A stretch of 64,000 nt of DNA from Diphasiastrum complanatum (taxonomy: Eukaryota; Streptophyta; Lycopodiopsida; Lycopodiales; Lycopodiaceae), in the NCBI GenBank assembly GCA_029204225.1, contig CM055097.1:62458950-62522949 (forward strand), written 5' to 3'. Every line of letters starts with the position of its first letter. Within the stretch, counting starts at the first letter, position 1. The translations under genes and the position numbers were made by a program. The notes beneath the pieces were generated by a model that was not told where the DNA came from, searched no databases, and was given only the letters and a program-made list of their open reading frames with translations. Shown here piece after piece: positions 22,046-33,711 of this stretch.

Positions 22046-22356
22046 TAATCTAGATACACTTGGATTGAGCTTTTGGATTCCAAAACTAAGGTGTTTGAGT
22101 CTTTTGTAAAGTTCAAAGCTCTAGTAGAAAATCAACTTGATGCTAAAGTAAAAGTATTGAGAAGTGATAATGGTTTTTTAAATCCAATGGTATTAAAAGA
22201 GAGCTTACATGTACATATAGTCCTCTACAAAATGGCATAGTTGAAAGAAAGAATAGAACTCTTTGTGAGTGTGCAAAAGCTTCAAGGCTAGATTCTTCTC
22301 TACCTAAATCATTTTGGGGAGAGGCTATTATTCGTGCAAATTACTTATGTAATAGA
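22046..22356 (+). pseudogene. Copia integrase fragment (family D, left part)
   Basis: It reads SRYTWIELLDSKTKVFESFV, VLRSDNG (second catalytic Asp), a frameshift, YSPLQNGIVERKNRTL (catalytic Glu) and FWGEAIIRANYLCNR. It is cut on the left by the family 2 LTR and on the right, in mid-codon-block, by the gypsy LTR at 22357. The same block resumes after 36713, so both pieces are one former gene. Confidence 0.88.
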
Positions 22357-22690
22357 TGTAATACCCAAATGTGATTGAAGGAAGGACTATAACTCGAAGG
22401 GCAGTTATGAAATGACATGAACCTTGATAAGAAGGCTAGCCCTAAGAGAAGAACATTCCATAAGACTCATTTATTATGCCTCAAACAAATGTTGCAACCT
22501 TCCACGTGCTTGCTTCTCATTGGAGCAAAGTCGCGTGACAAGGATGCCGCCCAGGAAACGTACACTTGTAATTTTCCTATTGAATGGAATTAGTTAATTA
22601 AATTAAATAAGAAATGGCATATCGGTTACTAAAGAGCTACATACTTTCGCGCTCGTTCCCTATATGTACACCACTTACGCTTCAATACAA
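22357..22690 (+). repeat. Gypsy 5' LTR, truncated
   Basis: After the first ten bases it lacks about 150 bases present at 35690-35850. It then matches the right LTR closely (GACTATAACYCGAAGGGCA, TTGCTTCTCATTGGARCAAAG, CCCTATATGTACACCACTTA) until about 22690, where the two diverge. Confidence 0.85.
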
Positions 22691-22881
22691 CCACCAAGTT
22701 TTTCAAGAAATTACAGAGAGAGTTTGAGTCTTCAAGGTTTCCCTTCTCTCTGCTTTCATAAGCCTTCTGCTTGTTGAGTACTCTTGTTTCTGATAGTTGG
22801 TAAGCCTCACCTTGTCGGATGTGCTTGTGATTGTAACTCTGGTCAGACACTTCCTTAGCCTCCGGATCATGCGTCAATATT

Positions 22882-25095
22882 ATGATGGAAGATACGGCGC
22901 ATGCACTGGGACTTATTGATATCAAGCCTACTCAGAGAAAGTTTAAACTAGCCGACTCGACAAGGAAGAAGCCTGTAGGCGAGCTGAAAGAAGTCACAAT
23001 ATATATCCAAGATATACCGTTTATCATAAATTTTATTATGATCCGACTAGTCGGAATGGGCAACTACTCTATCCTTATCGGAAGACCCTGGCTATATCAA
23101 GCAAATGCCAATGTTCATTGGAAGAAAAAGGAGTTGCGGTTTCAAACTGGAGAACATGATGAACAAGGAAAGCTGCACGAGCTTGTTATTACATGGCATA
23201 TGAAGGAGAAACTACTCAATTAGATACAAGCTTTACGTCCGAGCAATCGTCTTACGTACTTCATATCTTTTTAGAAGAAGACAATTGAAACAAATTATCT
23301 AGATTGTTACGAGATTGAAGAGACTGAAGTACCTGACAATGCAGATAAATCACAGCCTTCACAACATGAAATACAAGGATATTCTTCCACCAATATGACT
23401 GTGGGTATGATTAATCCAAATAATACTCTTTCTATCGAGGTCATACTTGACAAATCCTTGTTGATTTCCAAACTTTTATCCGACAAGGGGAAACAACAAT
23501 ATACGGACCTGTTCACCAAATATCATAATGTTTTTGCCTGGACTATGGAAGATTTAAAAGTCATTAACAAGAAATTTGGTTAACACCGAATTGACTTGAA
23601 AGAAGGAGAAGTACCAATACGCCAACTCCAATATAGGCTCAATCCTAAGTACTCATTGCTGGTCAAAGATGAGCTTGACAAATATTTGAAGTCGAAAATT
23701 ATTTATCCACGGTACTCAGCAGTAAATGGGTTTTGCTAATAGTAGTTATTTCGAAAAAGAAGACTGGAAGATCCAGGTTTGCAAGACTATCAGAAGCTAA
23801 ATGTTGTGACTCTCAAAGATCATCATCTTCTATCTTTTACTGACATGATTCTTGATCAAGTTGCCGGAAATGAAAGATACAGCTTCCTTGATGGATTCTC
23901 TAATTACAACCAGGTTATCTATCCGTGAAGAGGACCAGTCCACGACAACTTCTACTACTGATTGGGGTAATCAAAAGATGTTGTAAAGAAAGTCATTTAC
24001 AATGAATGGTCTGCTGATTGTCAACAATCATTTGAGAGACTGAAGTAGAAACTCTTGGACGTTCCAATTTTGAGACCTCTTGATTGGGTAAGGACATTTC
24101 ATGTTTATGTGGATGTTTTGTCATTCGTAATTGGAGTTACCCTAAGTCAGAAAAACGATGAAAAACAAGACTATCCTGTCTATTATGGAGGGCATCAGTT
24201 AAGCATCTCAGAAAAGAACTATTTGGCGACAGAACGTGCAGGTTTTGAAATGATTTTTCAGTAAAGAAGTTTCGACATTATTTGCTGGGATATTCCTTTA
24301 TCTTCCATATCGACCATTATGCACTAAAACATATGGTAAATAAACCAAATCTTTCAGGCCAAATAGCTAGATGGGTGCTCTAATTGTAGGAATTTGAATA
24401 TCAAGTGGAGGTATGCCAAGGGAAGTACCACACTAATGCAGACTATTTATCTCGCTTAAATACAAGATCCATTACTAACAATTTAAGTGATGAATTTCGT
24501 GATATCTGCTGAAGATTCATTATATCCGAACATAATCGATTACCTTCAAAATCAAAATTATTCTCTTCTTTTTTATCTTGAACAAAAGACAGTCTTCCAA
24601 CACAAGGTTGCACACCGTTCACAATAAGGAATAATGTACTTTATAAAATGGGACCTGATGAAGAGCTTCGCAGATGTCTTGAATTGATTAATATTCCGAA
24701 GGTTATTCGAGCCATGCATTCAGAAGATGCAAATGGACACTTTGCAGTAGTGAATACTATAAAAAAGACCTTAAATGGTAAATATTGGTGGCCAACAATG
24801 TACAAAGATGTTGCAGCGTTTGTAAAAACTTGTGATCCTTGTTAACGAGTTGGGAAACCAACTTCTTCAATGTATTGGCCACTTATGCCGATACTTCCAC
24901 TTGCACCATTTGAAAAATGGGGCATTAACTTCGTTGGGAATGATTAAGCCTGTCACTCGCTACACTAAAAAAAGTTATATTCTTGTAGCAACTGACTATG
25001 CGACTAAGATGGTTGAAGCATAAGCGACGAAGAGGAATGATGCAAAAATTGTTGCAGAGTTTCTCTTTTGAAATATTATAACCCGTTACGGTTGT
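22882..25095 (+). pseudogene. Gypsy pol: protease, RT, RNase H, integrase remnants
   Basis: The retropepsin-like region 22882-23222 reads DTAHALGLIDIKPTQRKFKL and GNYSILIGRPWLYQANA; the DxG catalytic start is not visible. RT begins HRIDLKEGEVPIRQLQYRLN (23584) and SFLDGFSNYNQVIYP, then a deletion removes the FADD active-site region before WSADCQQSFERLK. RNase H: FVIGVTLSQKNDEKQDYPVY and SEKNYLATERAGFEMI (24110-24262). The integrase zinc finger keeps H-x6-H and CDPC (about 24715-24845), followed by the core start WGINFVGM, YILVATDYATKMVEA (Asp) and ITRYG. It breaks at 25095, where an inverted-repeat element begins. Stops occur about every 60 codons. Confidence 0.87.
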
Positions 25096-25501
25096 TGTAG
25101 CGCAGGCATCCCAAAGGGAGTCGGGAACCACGACTTAGCTTCCTAGCCTTCAACTCTTGTTGTCCAAACCGACTTGACATTAGAGCCCGTTCCCCAAGAG
25201 CTTAACCCATTCACATTCATGCAAGGAACACTCAAAACCCCAAGCCATGACATATATGAAGACAACCAATTCTTGGACCAAATGGTCTTGACAGCATACC
25301 GCTTGCGCCACGAACCGAATGGTCCCGACGACATACCACTGGCGTCCCGGAATACGACCCTCAGCTATGTGCCAGATCAAAAAGTTTGAAGCGGCTCTAC
25401 AACTGGCGCTTTTACCGAACACTTAAACCCAGAAGGTAATCAGAGTCAATTTGAAGAAAATCTCACTTTATTGATAAATCTGAGAAGGTTACATTTAAGT
25501 G
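25096..25501 (+). mobile_element. Inverted-repeat element, copy 1, partial
   Basis: It starts TGTAGCGCAGGCATCCCAAA, the same terminal 85 bases as copy 2 (32912-33711), then jumps directly to an inner block (about 25180-25501). That block matches the reverse complement of 33000-33295. The second terminal repeat is not seen. It interrupts gypsy integrase just after ITRYGC. Confidence 0.65.
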
Positions 25502-26537
25502 TGTGACCAACCCTAGTCTCCGGGGCGTTGGCATGCCAAGGCGGGCGCCAGGACAACATTCCAGCAAGGGAGGCTAAGACTTGGTTGGAGCTTGCCCTGA
25601 GTCGCAACTTGCACTCCCCTATAGTATTGGTGGGATTCGCCACCTCAGGTGATTGCACATCGATTTGAGCTCTCTGGACTTCGCTAGAATCGATCAAAGA
25701 TTTTCAGCCATAGGAACTTGGCGCCTGCTAGATTCTGGTCACAGTGGCGCCGGGAGCAGCAGGGGCGCTGCTGGCGCCGGGGACAATACTAGCGCCGAAA
25801 GTAGGACTTGTAAAGGTAACTTTACAACATCCACCCCAGCTTTATAAAATCTGATGTCCTCATCAGATGTCAGATTAAAGTAAAGGTGCCTCCCAATTAA
25901 AATTAACTATACATTTGATCTATTTGGCACAGTACTCAATTTACTGGCCACTTTTTATTAACATTGAAGTTGGCACACCACAAGTCGGAGGCTCAGCTCT
26001 TTGTACTGAAAAATTACATAGCTTGAAAATATCACTTTGTCTGGGAAAAGCGGAGATTTTATGTCGCTTACGTAAAACCCAAGAACCCTATTAACTGGTG
26101 ACAGAGGCTTTTCTTGTGAAATGTTCGCCCCTGTCGCTTCTGACTTCTTAACTTTGGAACTCCTTTGAGCTCCTGATTTGTCCTTGATAAACTTTGTGTT
26201 GAGCTCCCTGAGCTCCAGATTTGATCAGTTTTGCACATGTATCAGGGCTCCTTGAGCCAAAGGATTTACCGTTGATTGCCCACTTTATGGTCCGTGCCTT
26301 GTTGCTTTTTGCACCTTGATTTCTCTCCTTGTCTTAGCCTGGTCTTGATACTTTTTCTTTGTGGCTCTTTAAGGTAGGCAAAGATTGAGTACTCCGCAAT
26401 GCACCTCTCACTTAGCTTGAAGTAGCTATCTTTGAATCAACCCAAATGTAACCATTGACCTCGTGGAGAGCCAAGGGGTCGCACTAGTTTGATCCGCATA
26501 CGAACTATCTCTTCGCATTTGTTTGAAGCCCATGTGC
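25502..26537. other. Unassigned DNA with a GGCGCC cluster
   Basis: No coding domain was recognised. At 25709-25797 GGCGCC or GCGCC occurs repeatedly, including TGGCGCCGGGGAC, which resembles the TGGCGCC-type primer site known from Athila/Tat gypsy elements (tRNA-Asp). The remainder is AT-rich. It may be the leader and LTR of a third retroelement, but I cannot define its ends. Confidence 0.35.
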
Positions 26538-27250
26538 AGCAATGGATCAACACATCATTTTTTAGTGAGAGCGGCCTCACACGTGTGGAGTACTGTCCAC
26601 TGTACGGCCTACACCTGAAACAACAAGTACAATGATACTAGATAGCAATCATACATAAAAATCACAAGACAAATGACTAGAAACCTCACAAAAGTGTAGA
26701 GTGCAAAAGTCTCATCAATCTTCTTAGCAAAATGATGATCCTTTTATGGATCAAGTACATCCATGAGTCTGGTACAATCCAGCAGGCCTTCATACGTGTG
26801 AAGAGTGCCACATCGCTCAGATCTATCCATTTGACCCATCCTTGATCCTTATCCAATAGTTGACCTTCTAGAATATGACTAAAATCCAAAAAGCTAGTCT
26901 CCTAGAATACAGGAATATTCCCTACAAAATAGGATCTAAGGAAAATTGTCAACTCTTATCTTCTAGTACTCTATACACACATGTGAACATCCACTTGCCA
27001 TGTGGGAGCATTTACTCATGCACATGCAAGGAAAAGCTAATCTGTAGGTGACTAGTCAACTTGACTAGAAACTAGTCATTTCATGTTCACACTATCTAGA
27101 ATGATACAAAATCAATTTGGATATATACAAACATGAAAAGTACATCCTTTCACAGGCTCCACACGTGTGAAATCAGATCATCAACATATTCTAATGTTTG
27201 ATCAATATTTACATGAACCAATGTCAAGTGAGAAGTGACAATTTTCAACA
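26538..27250 (-). repeat. Family 5 3' LTR, truncated
   Basis: The minus-strand start TGTTGAAAATTG is at 27250. It is co-linear with and very close to 31952-32663, with only scattered single-base differences seen. The terminal 120 or so bases present at 31828-31950 are missing. Confidence 0.9.
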
Positions 27251-27263
27251 CTCCTCCTCACTT

Positions 27264-28293
27264 CTAACTTGGCAAATCTAGTGTACATCTATCTACAATT
27301 CCAAGAGCATATCTTAACTTAAAAAATGGATCTTTGGACAATGGTTTGGTTAACATATCAGCTATGCATTCGGATGATGGTACATGATGTAGTTGCACTT
27401 CCTTGGATTGTACCTTCTCCCTCACAAAGTGGTGAGCTATCTCAATATGCTTTATTCTAGCATGGAAGATAGGATTTGAAGCAATTTGTTGAGAAGCTTG
27501 ATTGTCACAAAATATGTAAGAGATCTCCTCGGCCTCTAGCACATGTAGTTCCATCAAGGGTCTTCTTAGCCATAGGAGCTCTTTGGTTGTTGAAGTCAAT
27601 GCCTTGTACTCGGCTTCACAAGAAGATAGTGAGATTGTATCTTGCTTTTTGGAAAGCCAAGATATCACTCCTCCACAAAGAAATGTTGCAAATGCACTAA
27701 TGGACTTCCTATCCATCTTGTCACCTGCAAAATCTGAATCCGAGTAGGCCCTCAAGTGCAAATTAGATCCTTCATAAAGAATGCCAAAAAATCTAGTACT
27801 AGAAACATATCTAAGTACTCTCTTGGCACTTTTCCAATGATGAACTAAAGGAGCTTGCATACTTTGACTCAACTTGCTTACACAAAAACTTAAGTCAGGT
27901 CTAGTGATGGTTAAATAGATTAGAGAGCCAATAAGCTTCCTAAAGAGGGTGATGTCCTCAAAGGATGCTTCATCACCTTCATTAGTTGCTTTCACAACAT
28001 GCTCCATAGGGGTGTCAATCCCCTTACAATCTTTCATACCAAATCTTTCAAGAATGGAAGTAGCATACTTAGATTGACTTATGAAAGTACAATTGCTACT
28101 TGTAGACACTTCTATCCCAAGTATAAACTTTAGGAAGCCTAGATCTACCATCTTGAACTCACTAGATAAGTCAACTTTTATTGTGCCTATGCCATCATCA
28201 TCATTTCCTGTCATAATGATGTCATCAACATAAAGAACCAAAATGATGATCTTTCCTTCATTACATTTGAAATATAAAGAAGGTTCATAGGTA
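27264..28293 (-). pseudogene. Family 5 reverse transcriptase (C-terminal) and RNase H
   Basis: The frame runs from the inversion joint at 28293 (TYEPSLYFKCNEGKIII, then VLYVDDIIMTGND with intact YVDD) to a stop at 27264 without interruption. Connection block: SKYATSILERFGMKDCKGID and GSLIYLTITRPDLSFCVSK. RNase H: AYSDSDFAGDKMDRKS, TISLSSCEAEYKALTSTTKE, IFCDNQASQQIASNP and HIEIAHHFVREK; the DED(D)-type acidic residues appear in place. It ends LGIVDRCTLDLPS next to the polypurine tract, as expected for a full C-terminus. It is cut from its own N-terminal half by the inversion, so it cannot make a complete enzyme. Confidence 0.92.
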
Positions 28294-29994
28294 GACTTTT
28301 CAAGTTGGATGCTAATGTTGCAAGTGAAAGTGTGAACTTGGCTAGGGAGGAGCTAACTCAAGTGGGGCTTTGGCATAAGAGATTAGGCCATCCTAATCTT
28401 CAATCTATGGAGTCAATGGCAAGAAAGGAACTAGCTCTCGGCCTACCAAAAGCTTTCAAGAAGTGTGGAAAGATGTGTGAGGCATGTGGCCTTGCAAAGT
28501 CACACAAGTCTTCTTACAAGAAATCTTCATCAAGATCTCTCTCCTTGGATCTCATACATTCTGATGTACATAGTTTTTCACATGCAAGTAATGGAGGTGC
28601 CTTGATGTATGTAACTTTTATAGATGATTGTACTAGATTCGCATGGATTGAGTTACTATCAAAGAAAAGTCTTGTTTATGAAGCTTTTATTAAGTTCAAG
28701 TCTCTAGTAGAGAAACAACTTAGTACTTCTATCAAAGCACTAAGATGTGATAATGGAGGAGAGTACACCTCCAATAAAATGAAAGACTTTTGTGAGATCA
28801 ATGGTATTAGATTACAATATACTTGTAACTACACCCCTCAACAAAATGGGGTGGCCGAGAGGAAAAATAGGAGTCTATGTGAGTGTGCAAAGTCTTTAAG
28901 ACTTTATGCATCACTTCCCATCTCATTTTGGGGAGAAGCCATAACATGTGCTAATTATTTGTGTAATAGACTTCCTACTAGTGCTATAGATGGGATCTCA
29001 CCTTATCAAGCCTTGTTTGATAAGAAACCCAATGTAAACGATTTTAAGATCTTTGGATGTACTTGTTATGTACACATTCCTTTGGAGACTAGAAGGAAAG
29101 AAGAGGCTACCTCCTTCAAACGAATCTTTTGGAGAAAATAGCAAGGGATATAGGATATATGGTCCTACATCCAAGAAAGTAAAGGTAAGCAAGGATGTAC
29201 TTTTTGATGAGTCACAATTTGCTAAGAGCTTGTCAAATGGATCTAACCCATTGTGCATTGAAGATCTTGACAAATCCGAGGAGGATCTTGACAAACCTGA
29301 GGAGGATCATGACAAACCCGAGGATGGAGATTTGGATCCGAGTCAAAAAGGGGCTGGGAAGATCATCAAGGAACAAGGCCGAGCCCTCAAGGCTTACCTA
29401 CGTGGACAAGGGAAAGCAAAAGGAAGACTCTACATCTTCTACCTCTTACTCTTTTTTAGCTACATTGCTTGAAGAACCATCATCTTTTGAAGAAGCATAT
29501 AAATCTAAAGTTTGGAGAGATGCAATGCAAGTAGAGTATGATGCATTAGAAGAGAATCATACTTGGAATCTTGTAAATCTTCCAAGAGGAAAGAAACCAC
29601 TTGCATGTAAGTGGATTTATAGAATTAAGTACAATCAAGATGGATCTATTAGTAAGTACAAAGCTAGGCTTGTTTCTAAGGGATTTCTTCAAATAAAAGG
29701 ATTGGATTATGAAGAAACATTTGCACCTATAGCTAAGCTTGTAAATAGTAGATTAATCATTTGCATTGCTACTTTGTTTAAATGGGATCTCTACCAAATG
29801 GATGTGACAAATGCCTTATTGAATGGCTTCTTAGAAGAGGAAATCTACATGATGCAACCCGAGGGCTTCATCAAGGTTGGTGAGGAGCAAAAGGTGTGCT
29901 ACTTAAGGAAGTGCCTATATGGCTTGAAGCAAGCACCTAGAGCTTGGTACTCTAGGTTGCATGATTTTCTCTATTCCCTTGGCTTTGTACTAAG
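28294..29994 (+). pseudogene. Family 5 integrase and reverse transcriptase N-terminus, inverted
   Basis: It starts FKLDANVASESVNLAREE, then LWHKRLGHPNLQSM and CEACGLAKSHKSS (pre-integrase H, H, C, C). The core has HSDVHSFSHAS (Asp), ALRCDNGGEYTSNK (Asp) and PQQNGVAERKNRSL (Glu), all three catalytic residues. A frameshift near 29120 separates the integrase tail from SKDVLFDESQFAK and an EEDLDKPEE-type acidic linker. RT fingers and palm follow ([38 protein letters not shown] with the first Asp, YGLKQAPRAWYSRLHDFLYS) up to the joint after SLGFVLS. Its orientation is opposite to the gag and RNase H on either side. Confidence 0.92.
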
Positions 29995-31226
29995 TGCTAA
30001 TGCCACTAGCTATGCACTTATCATTTTTCAAGATGGAACAAACTCCATTCTTGAAATGTACATCTAGTCCATTGTCCATTAATTGTCCTACACTAAGCAA
30101 GTTTCTTGAAATGGTAGGAACGTACAAAACATTATCTAGATCTATCCTTTTAGATGTGCCTAAGCAAAGAGGTATAGATCCTATGCCATCTATCTTGCAT
30201 GCTTGATCATAGCAGTGTATATTGACTTCTTAGAGTCATTACAAGATAGAAGAGTAGAAAAATAATGCTTGTTAAAGGACATGTGGGAACTAGCCCCACT
30301 ATCTATCCACCATGTGTCTTGACTTGAAGTTGGTGTAGATGCAACCATTAAGGATGTGTTGAATCCATCCTCTTCTTCTTCCTCTTGAGCAATGTTCCCT
30401 TGATCTCCTTTGGCTTGTTGATTCTTCTTCAAGTAGCATTTTGAGGCAAAGTGTCTTTTCTTTCCACAAAAGAAACACTTTAGTTTTGCCTTGTTCTTCA
30501 CTTTGCCTTTGGAGGTAGATCCTCCATTCTTCATCTCGGCCTCCTTGCCTTGATTTTTTTTGAATGGATTTTGCTTCTTCTTGCCTTTAGATGTAAAGTT
30601 AGCTTTCTCCTCTCCTCCATTAAGTGACATGCTATCCATTCTTGTCTTGAGGTGTAGAAGCCTACTCTCCTCGGCCACAAGAACATTGTGCAACTTTTCA
30701 ATGGATGGAAGAGAGTCTTGAATGGCAAATGATTGGACTAAGTTGGTGAACTCATCACCTAGACATTCAAGATGATTTGTGCTAGTTCTTGATCTTGGAT
30801 CTTCTCTCCTATTGCACTTAACTCCTTGTTAAGAGATTTGATCCTAAGGACATACTCTTGTCCACTCTCTCCACTTCCTTTCATGCTTTGGAAAACTTGA
30901 TTTCTTAGCCTGAGGATTCTTGAAGTATTGTTGGATTCATAAATGCTCTTTAATAAATCCCAAGCATCTTTGGATGAGGTACAAGAAGACACCTCTTTCA
31001 AGAGGTCACTGCATACATTTAACTTTATGCAATGTAGAGCTAATCTTGCTCTCTTCTTGTATTTGGCTTGTTCTTGGGGAGTTTGAGGCTCTTCCTCTAC
31101 TCCTTGAACTATGTCATATAGATCATGGATCACTAGGAGTGATTCCATTCTCACTTTCCAAATGGAATAATTTGTGGAAGTGAGTCTCTCACTTGATTCC
31201 ATCAAATATCCACCCATGGATGACAT
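29995..31226 (-). pseudogene. Family 5 gag and protease
   Basis: Gag starts with an ATG at 31226 (MSSMGGYLMESSERLTSTNY), with capsid blocks RMESLLVIHDLYDIVQGVEE and RILRLRNQVFQSMKGSGES. A frameshift near 30760 leads to a Lys-rich nucleocapsid with an intact zinc knuckle CFFCGKKRHFASKC and the protease motif DTWWIDSGASSHMS (Asp present). After a stop at 30190 another frame continues DLDNVLYVPTISRNLLSVG and DKCIASGIST to the inversion joint at 29995. Two frameshifts or stops separate otherwise well kept domains. Confidence 0.9.
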
Positions 31227-31827
31227 TTTAGAATGAATGTTTTTTAAAAATCACAAAGATTTTTTTTTTTTGAATTTTAAAAGATCTATGAAAAGGCCTA
31301 AAGCTCATTAGAACGCCTATAGGCTTGTCTCTATCAAACTAGCACACAAGCTTGAATGATACTCAAAGATCTTACCAAAAATTCCTAGCTTTCACTCTCA
31401 CAAAAAAAATTGCTTTACACTTTTCTTAGAGATTTCACTTCAACTAAGGATCTGAACAAATCAGCCTCTAAGATCTGATCTTAGACTCTAAAAAGAAATG
31501 CTTCAATGATCCAAAACACTATTTGGTCATAGGCATTAGCTAGAATGAATCTAGATCAATACTATGCTTCAAAAAGCACAAAAAATGAACTAGTATTGTG
31601 ATTTTGAGACCAACAAACACAAAGTAACTTGAATTGAAAGTTGCTATACGGTTTCACACGTGTGAAAAGTACATACACAGCCTCCAAGTCGTTTTGATCC
31701 AAATGATTACAAGCTATCACTCATAGAAGAACTCGCCCTCACTAGTATTGGCCAAAAACAAATTTTGCCAATGATCTTTAGAAGATTTATGATTCAATGA
31801 TCACTCTCTTACTTAGCTCTGATACCA
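31227..31827 (-). other. Family 5 leader with primer binding site
   Basis: The minus-strand primer site TGGTATCAGAGCTAAGT (31811-31827) touches the LTR end at 31828. The leader up to the gag ATG holds the 14-base palindrome TTCACACGTGTGAA (31653-31666) and A- or T-runs near 31260, but no recognised gene. Confidence 0.8.
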
Positions 31828-32663
31828 TGATAAATTTTACAGTTTTTAGGACAATAATGATTGTACTTTACAATCATAGAGAGTTATGAATCTATCAAGT
31901 TTTACACATTAGATCTTGATCTAGATTCACTACACTTGGATTTAAGCAAGAGCAATGGATCAACACATCATTTTTTAGTGAGAGCGGCCTCACACGTGTG
32001 GAGTACTGTCCACTGTACAGCCTGCACCTGAAACAACAAGTACAATGATACTAGATAGCAATCATACATAAAAATCACAAAACAAATGACTAGAAACCTC
32101 ACAAAAGTGTAGAGTGCAAAAGTCTCATCAATCTTCTTAGCAAAATGATGATCCTTTTATGGATCAAGTACATCCATGAGTCTGGTACAGTCTAGCAGGC
32201 CTTCATACGTGTGAAGAGTGCCACATCACTCAGATCTATCCATTTGATCCATCCTTGATCCTTATCCAATAGTTGACCTTCTAGAATATGACTAAAATCC
32301 AAAAAGCTAGTCTCCTAGAATATAGGAATATTCCCTACAAAATAGGATCTAAGAAAAATGGTCAACTCTTATCTTCTAGTACTCTATACACACGTGTGAA
32401 CATCCACTTGCCATGTGGGAGCATTTACTCATGCACATGCAAGGAAAAGCTAATTTGTAGGTGACTAGTCAACTTGACTAGAAACTAGTCATTTCATGTT
32501 CACACTATCTAGAATGATACAAAATCAATTTGGATATATACAAACATGAAAAGTACATCCTTTCATAGGCTCCACACGTGTGAAATCAGATCATCAACAT
32601 ATTCTAATGTTTGATCAATATTTACATGAACCAATGTCAAGTGAGAAGTGACAATTTTCAACA
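31828..32663 (-). repeat. Family 5 5' LTR (836 bp)
   Basis: On the minus strand it runs from TGTTGAAAATTG (32663) to AAATTTATCA (31828). Several CACGTG-centred palindromes lie near 31990, 32395 and 32577. Related fragment at 12786-13135. Confidence 0.9.
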
Positions 32664-32911
32664 ATTGCCCCATCTGTCCTACTATGTGCAGATGGCGCCA
32701 GGCCCGAACCGTGGAAACTGACCGTGCTTACACCTCAATGGTAGCACCTTGACTCATCAAGCCCCCGTTCTGCCGACCACCCCGACCGTGGATGCACCCG
32801 TGCTTACATTGTGGGCAACACCTTGCACAACAGTTGTCTTGATGAACCCCAAACAATGGCCATCCCTGTGAGATCCGCATAGCTGACCGGCCAGTCGGCT
32901 CTGTTACCACA

Positions 32912-33711
32912 TGTAGCGCAGGCATCCCAAAGAGAGCCGGGAACCACGACTTATCTTCCCAGCCTTCAACTCTTGTCGTCCAAACCCACTTGACATACTT
33001 GAAATGCAACCTTTTCAGATTTATCAATAAAGTGAAAGTTTTCTCAAACTGACTCTGATTACCTTCTAGGTTTCAGTGAACGGTAAAAGCGCCAGTTGTA
33101 AGGCCACTTCAAACTTTTTGATCTGGACGCCAGCGGTATGCCGTCGGGACCATTCAGTCCGTGGCACCAGCGGTATGCTGTCGGGACCATTTGGTCCAGG
33201 AACTGGTTGTCTTCATATTTGTCGTGGCTTGTGGTACTGAGTGTTCCTTGCATGAACGTGAATGAGTTAAGCTCTTGGGGAACGGGCTATAACCTGTCGG
33301 CTAAGTTGGATGGCTTGCTTGGGTGGAAGTTACCTGTTTATGGCTGTCCAGTCTGGCGTGGTGCCAGGTTGGCTTCCAGCACTCGTGACGAAGCTTTTAG
33401 TTGGTTAAGTCTGATGTAAGTCAGACTGCTTGCTTGGAATGGATGTTACTCGTTTGTAACGAAGCTTCGTGTTGGTTAAGTTTGATGTATGTCGGGCGGC
33501 TTGCTTGGAAGGAAGTCACCCACATCGGGACCCCCAATCTGGCATGGTGCCAGGTTGGATCTCAATGTTGGTTTCTGAACTTCTAGTTGGTTAAGTCTGA
33601 TCATTGTTGGCGAGTTGGATGTTTGTATGTCAAGTGGGTTTGGACGGCAAGTGTTGAAGGCTGGGAAGCTAAGTCGTGGTTCTCGGCTCTCTTTGGGATG
33701 CTTGCACTACA
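32912..33711 (-). mobile_element. Inverted-repeat element, copy 2 (800 bp)
   Basis: The terminal 87 bases (32912-32998 and 33625-33711) are inverted repeats differing at about six positions. Both ends read TGTAGYGCARGCATCCCAAA. CACA stands just outside each end (32908-32911, 33712-33715), a possible 4-base target duplication but low in information. Inside, 33300-33620 holds degenerate direct repeats of about 75-130 bases around GGTTAAGTYTGATG and GGCTTGCTTGGAA. No transposase frame is seen. It could be a foldback or other non-autonomous DNA transposon. Relative to copy 1 it lies in the opposite orientation. Confidence 0.7.

Larger units (their letters stand above)
26538..32663 (-). mobile_element. 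Ty1/copia element, family 5, with an internal inversion
   Basis: The 5' LTR (31828-32663), primer site, gag and protease read leftwards to 29995. The segment 28294-29994 carries integrase and N-terminal RT on the plus strand. From 28293 to 27264 RT and RNase H continue on the minus strand, followed by polypurine tract (27251-27259) and 3' LTR (26538-27250, 3' end truncated). Turning the middle segment round restores one co-linear copia gene at both joints, so this is a simple inversion. It is the best preserved pol in the window, with a 325-codon RT/RNase H frame. Confidence 0.9.

Noticed and set aside
22629-22925. 98-codon minus-strand frame across the gypsy LTR end
   Set aside because: It overlaps LTR and protease-region sequence on the opposite strand and has no motif.
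32680-32705. TATGTGCAGATGGCGCCAGG, close to a stretch at about 49402-49421 upstream of the ubiquitin gene
   Set aside because: About 18 of 20 bases match but similarity does not extend, so common origin is not shown.
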